A stretch of DNA of 64,000 bases from Chryseobacterium salipaludis (GTDB lineage: Bacteria > Bacteroidota > Bacteroidia > Flavobacteriales > Weeksellaceae): contig NZ_JALHKS010000003.1 of assembly GCF_022968825.1 (NCBI RefSeq), positions 62,001-126,000 on the forward strand, read 5' to 3'. Of the stretch, positions 1-7,451 are shown piece by piece. The notes under the pieces are model-generated. The model saw nothing but the letters and a program-made list of their open reading frames with translations, was not told the origin of the DNA and made no database searches. The translations under genes were made by a program, and so were the position numbers. Every line of letters starts with the position of its first letter. The stretch's first letter is position 1.

Positions 1-333
1 CAGCAAATAAGCATATACTTCCGTGAAATCCCGATAATCAGCGGGCAAAATGAAGTAGAGGAGAATAAGCAGCAGCAGCAAGCCGGCAATCTGGAAGATA
101 TACTTCTTACCCGTTTGCTGTGTTAGCATCCGCAAGCCGAAAAACAGAGAGATTCCCAGCGCCGCGACGATTGTAATTTTGGTGTAGGGGTAGGTCGCCA
201 TCCGTACATTACCGGTGAAATCATTTGATATTATCATGCACACTGTAGCCGTTATCGCAGAAAGCAATACAAACGGATATAATCTGATAATTTCCACCAA
301 CTTTTGCAAGAGTGCTTTTATCTTTGCTGCCAT
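1..333 (-). CDS. DUF4153-like membrane protein, N-terminal part (cut by window edge)
   Basis: An open frame runs on the minus strand from an ATG at 331-333 to the window edge (111 codons seen) with no stop. The visible part begins with a short basic stretch, followed by three hydrophobic segments at about residues 20-36, 53-67 and 80-96. The YPFVLLSAITAT stretch near residue 20 resembles the start of DUF4153 multispanning membrane proteins of Flavobacteriia. The function of that family is not known to me. The family call rests on a short N-terminal resemblance and should be treated as tentative. It lies downstream of the PAP2 gene on the same strand. Confidence 0.5.
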   Translation of the reverse strand, partial: MAAKIKALLQKLVEIIRLYPFVLLSAITATVCMIISNDFTGNVRMATYPYTKITIVAALGISLFFGLRMLTQQTGKKYIFQIAGLLLLLILLYFILPADYRDFTEVYAYLL

Positions 334-388
334 CTATTTAATTTTTAGTGATTAGGGATATTATTAAAATAATGCCAATACGAATGGC

Positions 389-976
389 TTATTTTAGAAA
401 CAAATACAAAACGGAAATGGCAGTCGCGATACCGGCACCGGTCAATACTTCTTTTACCGAATGCCGCTGCAGGATTAATCGGCTGATTGCAACCAGAAAA
501 GTGATGATAAGCCAGATCAGACCCCAATACCACTTCACTTCAAACATCAGCGCACTGGCATAAACATTTAAGGCGGTATGCATGGAACTTTTCACAAAAT
601 AATTGCTCGCCTGCAATAACAGCAATAAAACCAAAAGCCCGACGACGGGCGTATCAACATTTTGTGTCTGAAAATAAGTAACGAACAGATAAAGCAACAG
701 TGCGGCGGCTATAATAGGATAGAGGCTCCGCCGTTGCCGCTGATCAGAAACATCCATGTTTGTGTACGAGCCGCGTTTCACATTCCAGATAATCCAGCCG
801 GTAACCGGAACAATCGCCAGCAAAAGCAGACCGGCAAAACGCACCGAAGCCTCCTTCAGCGAGGAATTATATGCACTGTATAGGACAAAGTAAAATATCA
901 GCGAAAAAATAGGATTGAAGAAATTGGAAATAAAAGAAGGAACTTTCGGATTATCTAAACAGGTGTTTGTTTTCAT
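389..976 (-). CDS. PAP2-superfamily membrane protein
   Basis: This 195-residue protein has about five or six hydrophobic segments. It shows the tail of the acid phosphatase PAP2 signature: SSMH in place of the usual PSGH, and SRLILQRHSVKEV in place of SR-x5-H-x3-D, so both histidines are kept but the final Asp is Glu. The first motif (K-x6-RP) is not recognisable; a VSDQRQRRSLYP stretch sits there instead. PAP2 proteins dephosphorylate lipid phosphates such as undecaprenyl pyrophosphate or phosphatidate at the membrane. With changed motif residues, substrate and even activity are uncertain. It is divergent from pdhA. Confidence 0.7.
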   Translation of the reverse strand: MKTNTCLDNPKVPSFISNFFNPIFSLIFYFVLYSAYNSSLKEASVRFAGLLLLAIVPVTGWIIWNVKRGSYTNMDVSDQRQRRSLYPIIAAALLLYLFVTYFQTQNVDTPVVGLLVLLLLLQASNYFVKSSMHTALNVYASALMFEVKWYWGLIWLIITFLVAISRLILQRHSVKEVLTGAGIATAISVLYLFLK

Positions 977-1071
977 CGGTCGCTTTTAACTCCGTAAAAA
1001 TAGCATTTTAAGCATCGATGGTCGCAACGATATGCAAGCCATGGTGTAGCGGAAATCACAAAGATTTTTAT

Positions 1072-1079
1072 TATTTTTG
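1072..1079 (+). promoter_or_regulatory. -7 promoter box for pdhA
   Basis: TATTTTTG matches the Bacteroidetes -7 consensus TAnnTTTG and ends 20 nt before the pdhA ATG. No clear -33 TTTG was found. Confidence 0.5.
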
Positions 1080-1099
1080 CTGAATATTTGTTTAGAGAT

Positions 1100-2104
1100 A
1101 TGAAAGAATTTTCGAAAGAAGTTTACCTGAAGTGGTACGAGGAGATGACCATGTGGAGACGGTTTGAAGACAAGTGCCGCTCTTTGTACCTGAAGCAGAA
1201 AATCCGTGGGTTCCTGCACCTGTACAATGGTCAGGAAGCAATCCCAGCCGGATTTACGCATGCAATGGATTTGTCTAAAGACAGCATGATTACCGCCTAC
1301 CGGTGCCATATTCACCCAATGGCGATGGGCGTGGACCCAAAAAGAATCATGGCTGAATTGTGTGGCAAGGCAACAGGAACTTCCGGAGGAATGGGTGGCT
1401 CTATGCATATTTTCAGTAAAGAGCACCGCTTTTACGGCGGTCACGGTATCGTGGGCGGCCAGATTCCATTAGGCGCGGGGATCGCTTTTGCTGATAAATA
1501 TTTCGACAGAAAAGCCGTAAACATTTGCTTCTTCGGCGATGGTGCGGCGCGCCAGGGCTCTCTGCATGAAACCTTTAACATGGCGATGAACTGGAAACTT
1601 CCGGTCGTTTTTGTGGTGGAGAATAACCAGTATGCAATGGGAACTTCCGTTAAAAGAACAGCCAACCATGAAGATATTTATAAATTAGGTTTGGGTTATG
1701 AAATGCCTTGCCTGCCGGTAGATGCGATGGATCCGGAAAAAGTAGCAGAAGCTGCTTTTGAAGCAATCGAGCGCGCACGCCGCGGAGACGGACCTACCTT
1801 CATCGAAGCGAGAACCTACAGATACCGTGGGCACTCCATGTCTGACGCGGAACCGTACAGAAGTAAAGATGAAGTGGCGGAACATAAAAAAGATGACCCT
1901 ATTGAAATTGTGAAGCACCGCATCCTCGAAAATAACTGGGCAACCGAAGAAGAACTGGAAAAAATCGATCAGCAGTCCAAAGAGTTCGTAGAAGAATGTG
2001 TTGAATTTATGGAGCAGTCTCCGTATCCTGACACCGAAAAGATCTACGATTATGTTTACGCGCAGGAAGATTATCCTTTCATTAATAAATTAGAAAATAA
2101 CTAA
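1100..2104 (+). CDS. pdhA: Pyruvate dehydrogenase E1 component, alpha subunit
   Basis: This 334-residue protein catalyses thiamine-diphosphate-dependent decarboxylation of pyruvate, together with an E1 beta subunit, in the cytoplasmic pyruvate dehydrogenase complex. The TPP motif is visible as GDGAARQG through to VVENNQYAMG (GDG-Nx-NN). The conserved GGMGGSMHIF and RYRGHSMSDAEPYR segments of the alpha family are also present. I chose the ATG at 1100 because the frame only extends four codons upstream, to a TTG. The E2 gene follows after 43 nt. No E1 beta gene is in the window, so it must be encoded elsewhere, a split arrangement known in Bacteroidetes. Confidence 0.95.
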   Translation: MKEFSKEVYLKWYEEMTMWRRFEDKCRSLYLKQKIRGFLHLYNGQEAIPAGFTHAMDLSKDSMITAYRCHIHPMAMGVDPKRIMAELCGKATGTSGGMGGSMHIFSKEHRFYGGHGIVGGQIPLGAGIAFADKYFDRKAVNICFFGDGAARQGSLHETFNMAMNWKLPVVFVVENNQYAMGTSVKRTANHEDIYKLGLGYEMPCLPVDAMDPEKVAEAAFEAIERARRGDGPTFIEARTYRYRGHSMSDAEPYRSKDEVAEHKKDDPIEIVKHRILENNWATEEELEKIDQQSKEFVEECVEFMEQSPYPDTEKIYDYVYAQEDYPFINKLENN

Positions 2105-2147
2105 AAACTGACGTTGCTCCGGCAGCCGAAGCTATAAAGAAAATACT

Positions 2148-3782
2148 ATGGCAGAAGTAATTACCATGCCCCGCCTGTCCGACACCATGACCGACGGAAA
2201 AGTGGCCAAATGGCATAAGAAGGTAGGTGATGCAGTGAAAGAAGGCGACATCCTGGCTGAAATCGAAACTGATAAGGCGGTACAGGATTTTGAATCTGAA
2301 TTCGACGGAACTTTATTATACATCGGAACCGAGGAAAATGAATCTGCGCCCGTGGATTCTGTCCTGGCCATTATTGGTAAAGAAGGGGAAGATATCAGCG
2401 GATTGAAAAGTCCGATGCGCGATGAAAGAATGAGCGAAAAGAAGGAAGAGAAGAAAATCGACGACGAACATAAAACCGAAGACGAAAGCACTTCTTACGA
2501 AAAAGAAGCCGATGTTGAAATTCCGGAAGGAGTAGAGGTGATCACTATGCCGCGCCTCTCCGATACGATGACGGAAGGAAAGGTAGCCAAGTGGCACAAA
2601 AACGTGGGAGACAAAGTAAAAGAAGGCGACATCCTGGCAGAAATTGAAACTGATAAAGCAGTTCAGGATTTTGAATCTGAATTTGATGGTACTTTGTTAC
2701 ACGTTGGAGTGCAGGAAGGTGAAGGCGCGCCGGTAGATTCCGTCCTGGCCATTATTGGTCCGGAGGGAACAGATGTTTCTGCTGTACTGAACGGCGGATC
2801 TTCTAAAAAAGAAGAAAAGAAACCGCAGGAACCAAAAGCAACTGAAGAAAAGTCCGCTGAACCAAAAGAGGAAAAAGCTGTTTCCGCCAATGCTGATTTA
2901 AGTGATCGCATTGCCATCAGTCCGCTGGCCCGCAAAATGGCCGAAGAAAAAGGTATAGATCTACACACGCTGAAAGGCTCCGGAGAAAACGGCCGTATCG
3001 TGAAAAAAGATGTTGAGTCCTATCAGCCGCAGGCTGTTCAGGAAAAACCACAGGCAGCTGCTGCTGCGCCGGCTCAACCCGCTGTTCAGTTCGTTCAGGG
3101 CGAAGATAGCGAAACACCGAACTCACAGGTGCGCAACGTGATTGCCAAGCGTCTTTCTGAAAGTAAATTCTCTGCGCCGCATTATTACTTAATGGTAGAA
3201 ATCGATATGGATAAAGCGATTGAAGCCAGAAAAGAAATTAACAGCCTGCCTGATACGAAGATCTCCTTTAACGATATGGTCATTAAGGCGACCGCTATGG
3301 CTCTGCGCAAACATCCTCAGGTAAATTCAACCTGGAAGGAAGACCGCATCATTCACCACGGAAATATCAACGTAGGTGTTGCGGTAGCGATCCCGGATGG
3401 TTTAGTTGTACCGGTATTGAAAAATGCCGATCAGATGAATTACAATCAGATCTCCGCCGGTGTGAAGGATATGGCGTCCCGTGCCAAATCAAAAGGACTG
3501 AAAGCGAATGAAATGGAAGGTTCCACGTTCTCTGTTTCTAATCTGGGAATGTTCGGAATCGAAACCTTTACTTCGATTATCAATCAGCCGAACTCTGCAA
3601 TTCTGTCGGTAGGAGCCATTGTGGAAAAACCGGTAGTGAAAAACGGACAGATTGTTGTCGGAAATACCATGAAGCTTTCCCTGGCCTGCGACCACCGTGT
3701 GGTTGATGGTGCCACCGGAGCACAGTTCCTGCAAACCCTGCGAACATATCTGGAGCAGCCGCTGACCTTGCTGTTAGGATAA
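2148..3782 (+). CDS. pdhC: Pyruvate dehydrogenase E2 (dihydrolipoamide acetyltransferase), two lipoyl domains
   Basis: This 544-residue E2 core transfers the acetyl group from lipoamide to CoA. It has two lipoyl domains (about residues 2-84 and 129-211) with lipoyl lysines at ETDKAV (K43 and K170). Charged and Ala/Pro-rich linkers follow, then an E3/E1-binding domain at about 257-292 and a catalytic domain from about 325 with the DHRVVDG active site (H516, D520). The two lipoyl domains are nearly the same at the residue level, which suggests a recent duplication or gene conversion. It follows pdhA closely, so the two probably share a transcript that ends at the hairpin at 3807. The very similar 2-oxoglutarate dehydrogenase E2 is the alternative, but pairing with E1 alpha favours pyruvate. 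Confidence 0.93.
   Translation: MAEVITMPRLSDTMTDGKVAKWHKKVGDAVKEGDILAEIETDKAVQDFESEFDGTLLYIGTEENESAPVDSVLAIIGKEGEDISGLKSPMRDERMSEKKEEKKIDDEHKTEDESTSYEKEADVEIPEGVEVITMPRLSDTMTEGKVAKWHKNVGDKVKEGDILAEIETDKAVQDFESEFDGTLLHVGVQEGEGAPVDSVLAIIGPEGTDVSAVLNGGSSKKEEKKPQEPKATEEKSAEPKEEKAVSANADLSDRIAISPLARKMAEEKGIDLHTLKGSGENGRIVKKDVESYQPQAVQEKPQAAAAAPAQPAVQFVQGEDSETPNSQVRNVIAKRLSESKFSAPHYYLMVEIDMDKAIEARKEINSLPDTKISFNDMVIKATAMALRKHPQVNSTWKEDRIIHHGNINVGVAVAIPDGLVVPVLKNADQMNYNQISAGVKDMASRAKSKGLKANEMEGSTFSVSNLGMFGIETFTSIINQPNSAILSVGAIVEKPVVKNGQIVVGNTMKLSLACDHRVVDGATGAQFLQTLRTYLEQPLTLLLG
2151..2399 (+). repeat. Lipoyl domain copy 1 of 2 in pdhC
   Basis: This in-frame segment codes for lipoyl domain 1. Copy 2 is at about 2532-2780. 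Both carry MPRLSDTMT, GKVAKWHK and ILAEIETDKAVQDFESEF, and the DNA is also clearly alike apart from third-position changes. Confidence 0.85.
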
Positions 3783-3806
3783 AATACCAATTGAAAACTC
3801 AATAAG

Positions 3807-3838
3807 CTTCCGGTACAACAGTGCCGGAAGTTTTGTTT
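3807..3838 (+). terminator. Intrinsic terminator after pdhC
   Basis: A 7-bp stem CTTCCGG/CCGGAAG with a 10-nt loop is followed by TTTTGTTT. Confidence 0.8.
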
Positions 3839-3872
3839 ATCGGCATCATGCCAAACTTTAAGTTGAAAGCCG

Positions 3873-3880
3873 TATTTTTG
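3873..3880 (+). promoter_or_regulatory. -7 promoter box for lolD (leaderless)
   Basis: TATTTTTG (TAnnTTTG) ends only 5 nt before the lolD ATG, so the transcript probably starts at or next to the start codon. Confidence 0.6.
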
Positions 3881-3885
3881 GACCT

Positions 3886-4551
3886 ATGATTAAAGCTGTT
3901 AATATCCACAAATCCTATGGTGATCTGGAAGTGCTGAAAGGGGTAAACCTTCACATCACGCCGGGCGAAGTTGTCTCCATTGTAGGAGAGTCCGGTGCAG
4001 GAAAATCCACTTTACTACAAATCCTCGGAACCTTGGATAGTCCTTCCGATACTAAAAGATACCGGTCGGAAATCTCACTGGCCGGAGAATCCTTCCTTAA
4101 TATGAACGACCGCCAGTTGTCGCGCTTTCGGAATGAAAATATCGGATTTGTATTTCAGTTTCATCAGTTACTGCCGGAGTTTACCGCGTTGGAAAATGTA
4201 TTGCTGCCCACCCGCATTGGCGGACGAAATGAAAAAGAATCGTTGGAGAAAGCATTTGCACTTTTCGAGGATTTAAATATTGCAGACCGGCTGCATCATA
4301 AACCCGGTGAAATGTCGGGCGGTGAAGCGCAGCGGACGGCGGTGGCACGGGCACTCATTAATTCACCCAAGATAATTTTTGCCGATGAGCCGACCGGAAA
4401 TCTGGATTCTAAAAATGCGGATGATCTGCATCAGTTGTTTTTCGACCTTCGTGATAAATATGATCAAACCTTCGTGATTGTAACGCACAACACACAGCTC
4501 GCCGACACTGCCGACCGAAAGCTTGTGATGAAGGATGGTAACATTATCTGA
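3886..4551 (+). CDS. lolD: ABC transporter ATP-binding protein, LolD type
   Basis: This 221-residue ATPase has a Walker A GESGAGKST (34-42), a Q-loop FQFHQLLPEF, a signature MSGGEAQR, a Walker B IIFADEP and an H-loop VTHN. The Q-loop context and the close match to the MacB/LolD group indicate the ATPase of a LolCDE-type machine, which extracts lipoproteins from the inner membrane for outer membrane delivery. Many lipoproteins are encoded in this window, so the role fits the cell. No permease gene is adjacent, so a MacB- or FtsE-like partner cannot be excluded. Expression probably starts from the -7 box 5 nt upstream. Confidence 0.85.
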   Translation: MIKAVNIHKSYGDLEVLKGVNLHITPGEVVSIVGESGAGKSTLLQILGTLDSPSDTKRYRSEISLAGESFLNMNDRQLSRFRNENIGFVFQFHQLLPEFTALENVLLPTRIGGRNEKESLEKAFALFEDLNIADRLHHKPGEMSGGEAQRTAVARALINSPKIIFADEPTGNLDSKNADDLHQLFFDLRDKYDQTFVIVTHNTQLADTADRKLVMKDGNII

Positions 4552-4611
4552 TTTATAACCAGAAAATTGGCTATCTTAGAAAAAAATAAATTTCTAAATA
4601 TACTGCCCGCT

Positions 4612-5289
4612 ATGTCCATCAAATTTTTAGCTGAAGATGACCGTCCGCGCGAAAAGTTTTTGCTGAAGGGCAGAGCTGCTTTATCCGACGCGGAACTTCT
4701 GGCGATTATTCTGGGCAGCGGTTCGCGGGAGCAATCGGCAGTCGAGCTGGCGCGCGAGCTTTTGCAGTCGGTCGATTATAACTGGCACCAGCTTTCGTTG
4801 CTGCAGATTTCTGATTTATCCAAGTTTAAAGGAGTAGGCCCTGCTAAGGCAGTTTCTGTGGCCGCTGCGTTAGAAATCGGCCGCCGGCGTGCCGCGCAGG
4901 AAGTCCCGGAGCGTATTCAGGTAACTTGCAGTCAGGATACCTACCGGGTATTAGCCGCACATTTGGCTGATTTGCGTACGGAGGAATTCTGGGCTGTATT
5001 TTTAAACCAAAGCAATAAAATCATTTATAAAAGCAGATTATTTTCAGGCGGGATCAATCAGTCGGTGGTGGATATCCGGATTTTGTTTAAAACCGCTTTG
5101 GAACATCTCGCTACCGGTTTAATTATCTCACATAACCATCCGTCCGGAAATTTGAAACCCAGCGCTGAAGATTTAAAAATAACCAAACAAATTCAGGAAG
5201 CCGGGAAGCTGCTGAATATTCAGCTGCTCGACCATCTTATTATTACACAAACTGCCTACCTGAGTTTTGCAGATGAAGGGTTGCTATGA
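4612..5289 (+). CDS. radC: RadC family protein (JAB/MPN+ domain)
   Basis: This 225-residue protein has an N-terminal helix-hairpin-helix part (FKGVGPAKA) and a C-terminal MPN+ metalloprotease-like domain with the motif ISHNHPSGNLKPSAED (H-x-H-x7-S-x2-D). The start MSIKFLAEDDRPREK is the usual RadC beginning. A frame extension upstream to a TTG at 4567 is not family-like, so ATG 4612 was chosen. The historical link to DNA repair is disputed and the biochemical activity is unknown. The TGA overlaps the ATG of the next gene (ATGA), implying coupled translation. Confidence 0.9.
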   Translation: MSIKFLAEDDRPREKFLLKGRAALSDAELLAIILGSGSREQSAVELARELLQSVDYNWHQLSLLQISDLSKFKGVGPAKAVSVAAALEIGRRRAAQEVPERIQVTCSQDTYRVLAAHLADLRTEEFWAVFLNQSNKIIYKSRLFSGGINQSVVDIRILFKTALEHLATGLIISHNHPSGNLKPSAEDLKITKQIQEAGKLLNIQLLDHLIITQTAYLSFADEGLL

Positions 5290-6161
5290 TTCGCCGATTA
5301 AAGCATCACGAAATAAATTTTTCAAAGTATAACACTTGTCTGGCAAATTCCAGTCAACAAAATTTTTATGCGCGACAGGATATCCTTGATCATTTGTCGC
5401 CGCGGTGGGAACTGCTGATATATGGCGATTATGAATATGTCATGCCGGTGCCGGTTGTCAGGAAATACTTTATTCAGTGGGCAATCATGCCGCTTTTTTG
5501 TCAGCAGCTGGGAGTCTCGGGACCAAAACCAAATCCCGAGATCGAATTACTTTTTTTTAAGGCATTAAAAGAGAAATTCCGTATTGTTTATTATGCTTTT
5601 CATCACAGCAATCAGATTCTTGATTTAGAATCTAAAAGAAATTATAGTATTCCTGCCGGTGACTATAATCAAATAAGGAAACTATATTACAAAGGCAGAA
5701 AATCAGCGGTGAAGAAAGCGCAGCATTTATGTTTTAAAGAAGTAAAGTTAAGTCAAGCATTGCCATTTATTGAGCTAAACTTTAAGGGTCTTGCAAAGCA
5801 AAAAGATAAATTAAAACTTAAAAAATATCTTCACTATCTTCAGAATATTTCGCTCCTTCGTACGGTCGCTGCTCTTCACGAGGACAAAATAATTGCTGCA
5901 GCAACCCTTGTGGTTACAGCTGATACTGTTTTTCTTTTAAGTCTCATGGACAGTGAAGAAAACAGGAAACATAACGGGTCCGCCTTTATCATTGATATGT
6001 TGCTGCAACAGTATTCGGCCACCCATACCTTTAATTTCATGGGCAGCGTCCTGCCGGGAGTAGAAAGCTTTTTCAAAAGCTTTGGTTCCGTTTGCCAGCC
6101 GTATCCTGTCCTTCGTTACACTAAGAAAGAATTACTGCTAAATCTCCTTTTAAAGCGGTAA
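5286..6161 (+). CDS. Unknown protein with GNAT/FemAB-like acyltransferase character
   Basis: This 291-residue soluble protein was not recognised with certainty. The layout, with a C-terminal half containing RTVAALHEDKIIAAATLVV and FNFMGSVLPGVESFFKSFG, resembles the GNAT/FemAB fold, where such strands bind acyl donors. A lysine-rich middle (about 135-185) separates it from an N-terminal half. No catalytic residues can be named. It overlaps the radC stop by 4 nt and is probably cotranscribed with it. Base use is visibly more A+T-rich than in radC, which could mean later acquisition or simply weak constraint. Confidence 0.5.
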   Translation: MIRRLKHHEINFSKYNTCLANSSQQNFYARQDILDHLSPRWELLIYGDYEYVMPVPVVRKYFIQWAIMPLFCQQLGVSGPKPNPEIELLFFKALKEKFRIVYYAFHHSNQILDLESKRNYSIPAGDYNQIRKLYYKGRKSAVKKAQHLCFKEVKLSQALPFIELNFKGLAKQKDKLKLKKYLHYLQNISLLRTVAALHEDKIIAAATLVVTADTVFLLSLMDSEENRKHNGSAFIIDMLLQQYSATHTFNFMGSVLPGVESFFKSFGSVCQPYPVLRYTKKELLLNLLLKR

Positions 6162-6167
6162 AATTCG

Positions 6168-6175
6168 TACTTTTG
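6168..6175 (+). promoter_or_regulatory. -7 promoter box for the 6190 gene
   Basis: TACTTTTG (TAnnTTTG) ends 14 nt before the ATG at 6190. Confidence 0.5.
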
Positions 6176-6189
6176 TACACTCTTAAAAA

Positions 6190-6699
6190 ATGATAGAATC
6201 ATCGTATTTTCCGTATGCTTTTGCACTGTTGATCGCCGTGCCCTTTCTTGTGTATGTACGGCAGTTCGTGTACAACTACCTGAAATTTAAAAAACAGGAA
6301 ATCAGCCTGCTCTCTGTGAAAGGGCAGTCTGCACAGCGTATTCAGGCATATGAGCGGATGATTTTGTTTTTGGACAGGATTAAACCTGCTCAACTCATCA
6401 AAAGATTCGGTGAAGATCTGGCCGTTCACGAGTTTGTCTTTCTGACGGAAAAAGCCATCACCCAGGAGTTTGATTATAATGCGGCGCAGCAATTATATCT
6501 GTCCAAAAAGTCCTGGGAATCAGTGGTTGCATCGAAAGAGAATATATTGCACCTGTTGCATTCCACCTACGATACGCTGAATGAGAACAGCACTTTGCAG
6601 GAGTACAAAACGGTGCTGCTTATGAAGTATATGGAAGGAGAGGATTACCTTGCCGCGGCGATCGATTTTTTAAGAAAAGAAAACATGATTGTAAATTAA
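6190..6699 (+). CDS. Small membrane-anchored protein of unknown function (DUF7935-like)
   Basis: This 169-residue protein has a single N-terminal hydrophobic segment (about residues 7-25, FPYAFALLIAVPFLVYV) followed by a mostly helical cytoplasmic region. The region contains YERMILFLDRIKPAQLIKRF and closes with MKYMEGEDYLAAAIDFLRKE. A protein of this kind commonly precedes the pyrophosphatase gene in Flavobacteriia, and I recall it under a DUF7935-type label. No function is known. The next gene follows after 9 nt, so the two are likely cotranscribed. Confidence 0.65.
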   Translation: MIESSYFPYAFALLIAVPFLVYVRQFVYNYLKFKKQEISLLSVKGQSAQRIQAYERMILFLDRIKPAQLIKRFGEDLAVHEFVFLTEKAITQEFDYNAAQQLYLSKKSWESVVASKENILHLLHSTYDTLNENSTLQEYKTVLLMKYMEGEDYLAAAIDFLRKENMIVN

Positions 6700-6708
6700 A
6701 CTATATAA

Positions 6709-7320
6709 ATGATACCTAATTTTAAAGCACATCCTTGGCACGGGATTTCCGCCGGAGAAGAAGCACCACGCGTGGTTAATGTTTTTGTGGAAATTGTTCC
6801 GAGCGATACCATTAAATATGAAGTTGATAAGCAAAGCGGCTACCTGAAGGTGGACCGCCCTCAGCAGTTTTCCAATATTATTCCGGCTTTGTACGGTTTT
6901 GTGCCGCGCACGTATTGCCACGATGAAGTTTTGAAACTGGCCTTGGAAAGCGGTGCAACTGACGTTAATACAGGCGATTTGGATCCGCTGGATATCTGTG
7001 TACTCAGTTCACACAGCATCCACGCCGGCGGAATGCTGCTGGAAGCTATTCCTATTGGTGGTTTTAAGATGATCGACAAAGGTGAAGCTGATGATAAAAT
7101 TGTTGCCGTCATGAAAGGTGATCACGCATTTGGCCACTTCCGCGATATCAACGAATTGCCCCAGGCAGAAGTGAAGAGACTGATGCACTATTTCCTTACC
7201 TACAAAAACCTGCCGGATGAGCCCGCAAAGTGCCACATTCAGGAAGTATACGGTGCCGAACATGCAATGGCAGTTGTGAAAGCTTCCCAGAAAGACTATG
7301 CCAATAAATTTGGCGGATAA
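6709..7320 (+). CDS. ppa: Soluble inorganic pyrophosphatase (family I)
   Basis: This 203-residue enzyme hydrolyses pyrophosphate to two phosphates in the cytoplasm and so pulls biosynthetic reactions forward. Family I hallmarks are the YGFVPRTYCHDE segment and the Mg-binding GDLDPLDICVL motif (D-x-DP-x-D type), followed by KGEADDKIVAV with further acidic metal ligands. The insert between YGFVPRTY and GDLDP is longer than in E. coli Ppa. A terminator at 7340 separates it from the membrane pyrophosphatase gene, so the cell makes both a dissipative and an energy-conserving enzyme for the same substrate from neighbouring genes. Confidence 0.92.
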   Translation: MIPNFKAHPWHGISAGEEAPRVVNVFVEIVPSDTIKYEVDKQSGYLKVDRPQQFSNIIPALYGFVPRTYCHDEVLKLALESGATDVNTGDLDPLDICVLSSHSIHAGGMLLEAIPIGGFKMIDKGEADDKIVAVMKGDHAFGHFRDINELPQAEVKRLMHYFLTYKNLPDEPAKCHIQEVYGAEHAMAVVKASQKDYANKFGG

Positions 7321-7339
7321 TCTTGCTATAATAGTTAAT

Positions 7340-7380
7340 AAAGAGCAGTTGCCGGTTAAAGGCAGCTGCTCTTTTTATTT
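7340..7380 (+). terminator. Intrinsic terminator after ppa
   Basis: A 9-bp stem AAAGAGCAG/CTGCTCTTT encloses a further TTGCC/GGCAG pairing and is followed by a T-rich tail. Confidence 0.8.
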
Positions 7381-7451
7381 TAGGCATATCATAATTCCAC
7401 TATTTTATGTACTTTAGTTATCATTTTAACACCAAATTAAAAAAAACGCCT

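Noticed and set aside
7407-7451. Earlier in-frame ATG of hppA (15 extra codons)
   Set aside because: The extra residues (YFSYHFNTKLKKTP) are polar and unlike the family start; MELFVLVP begins the first helix.
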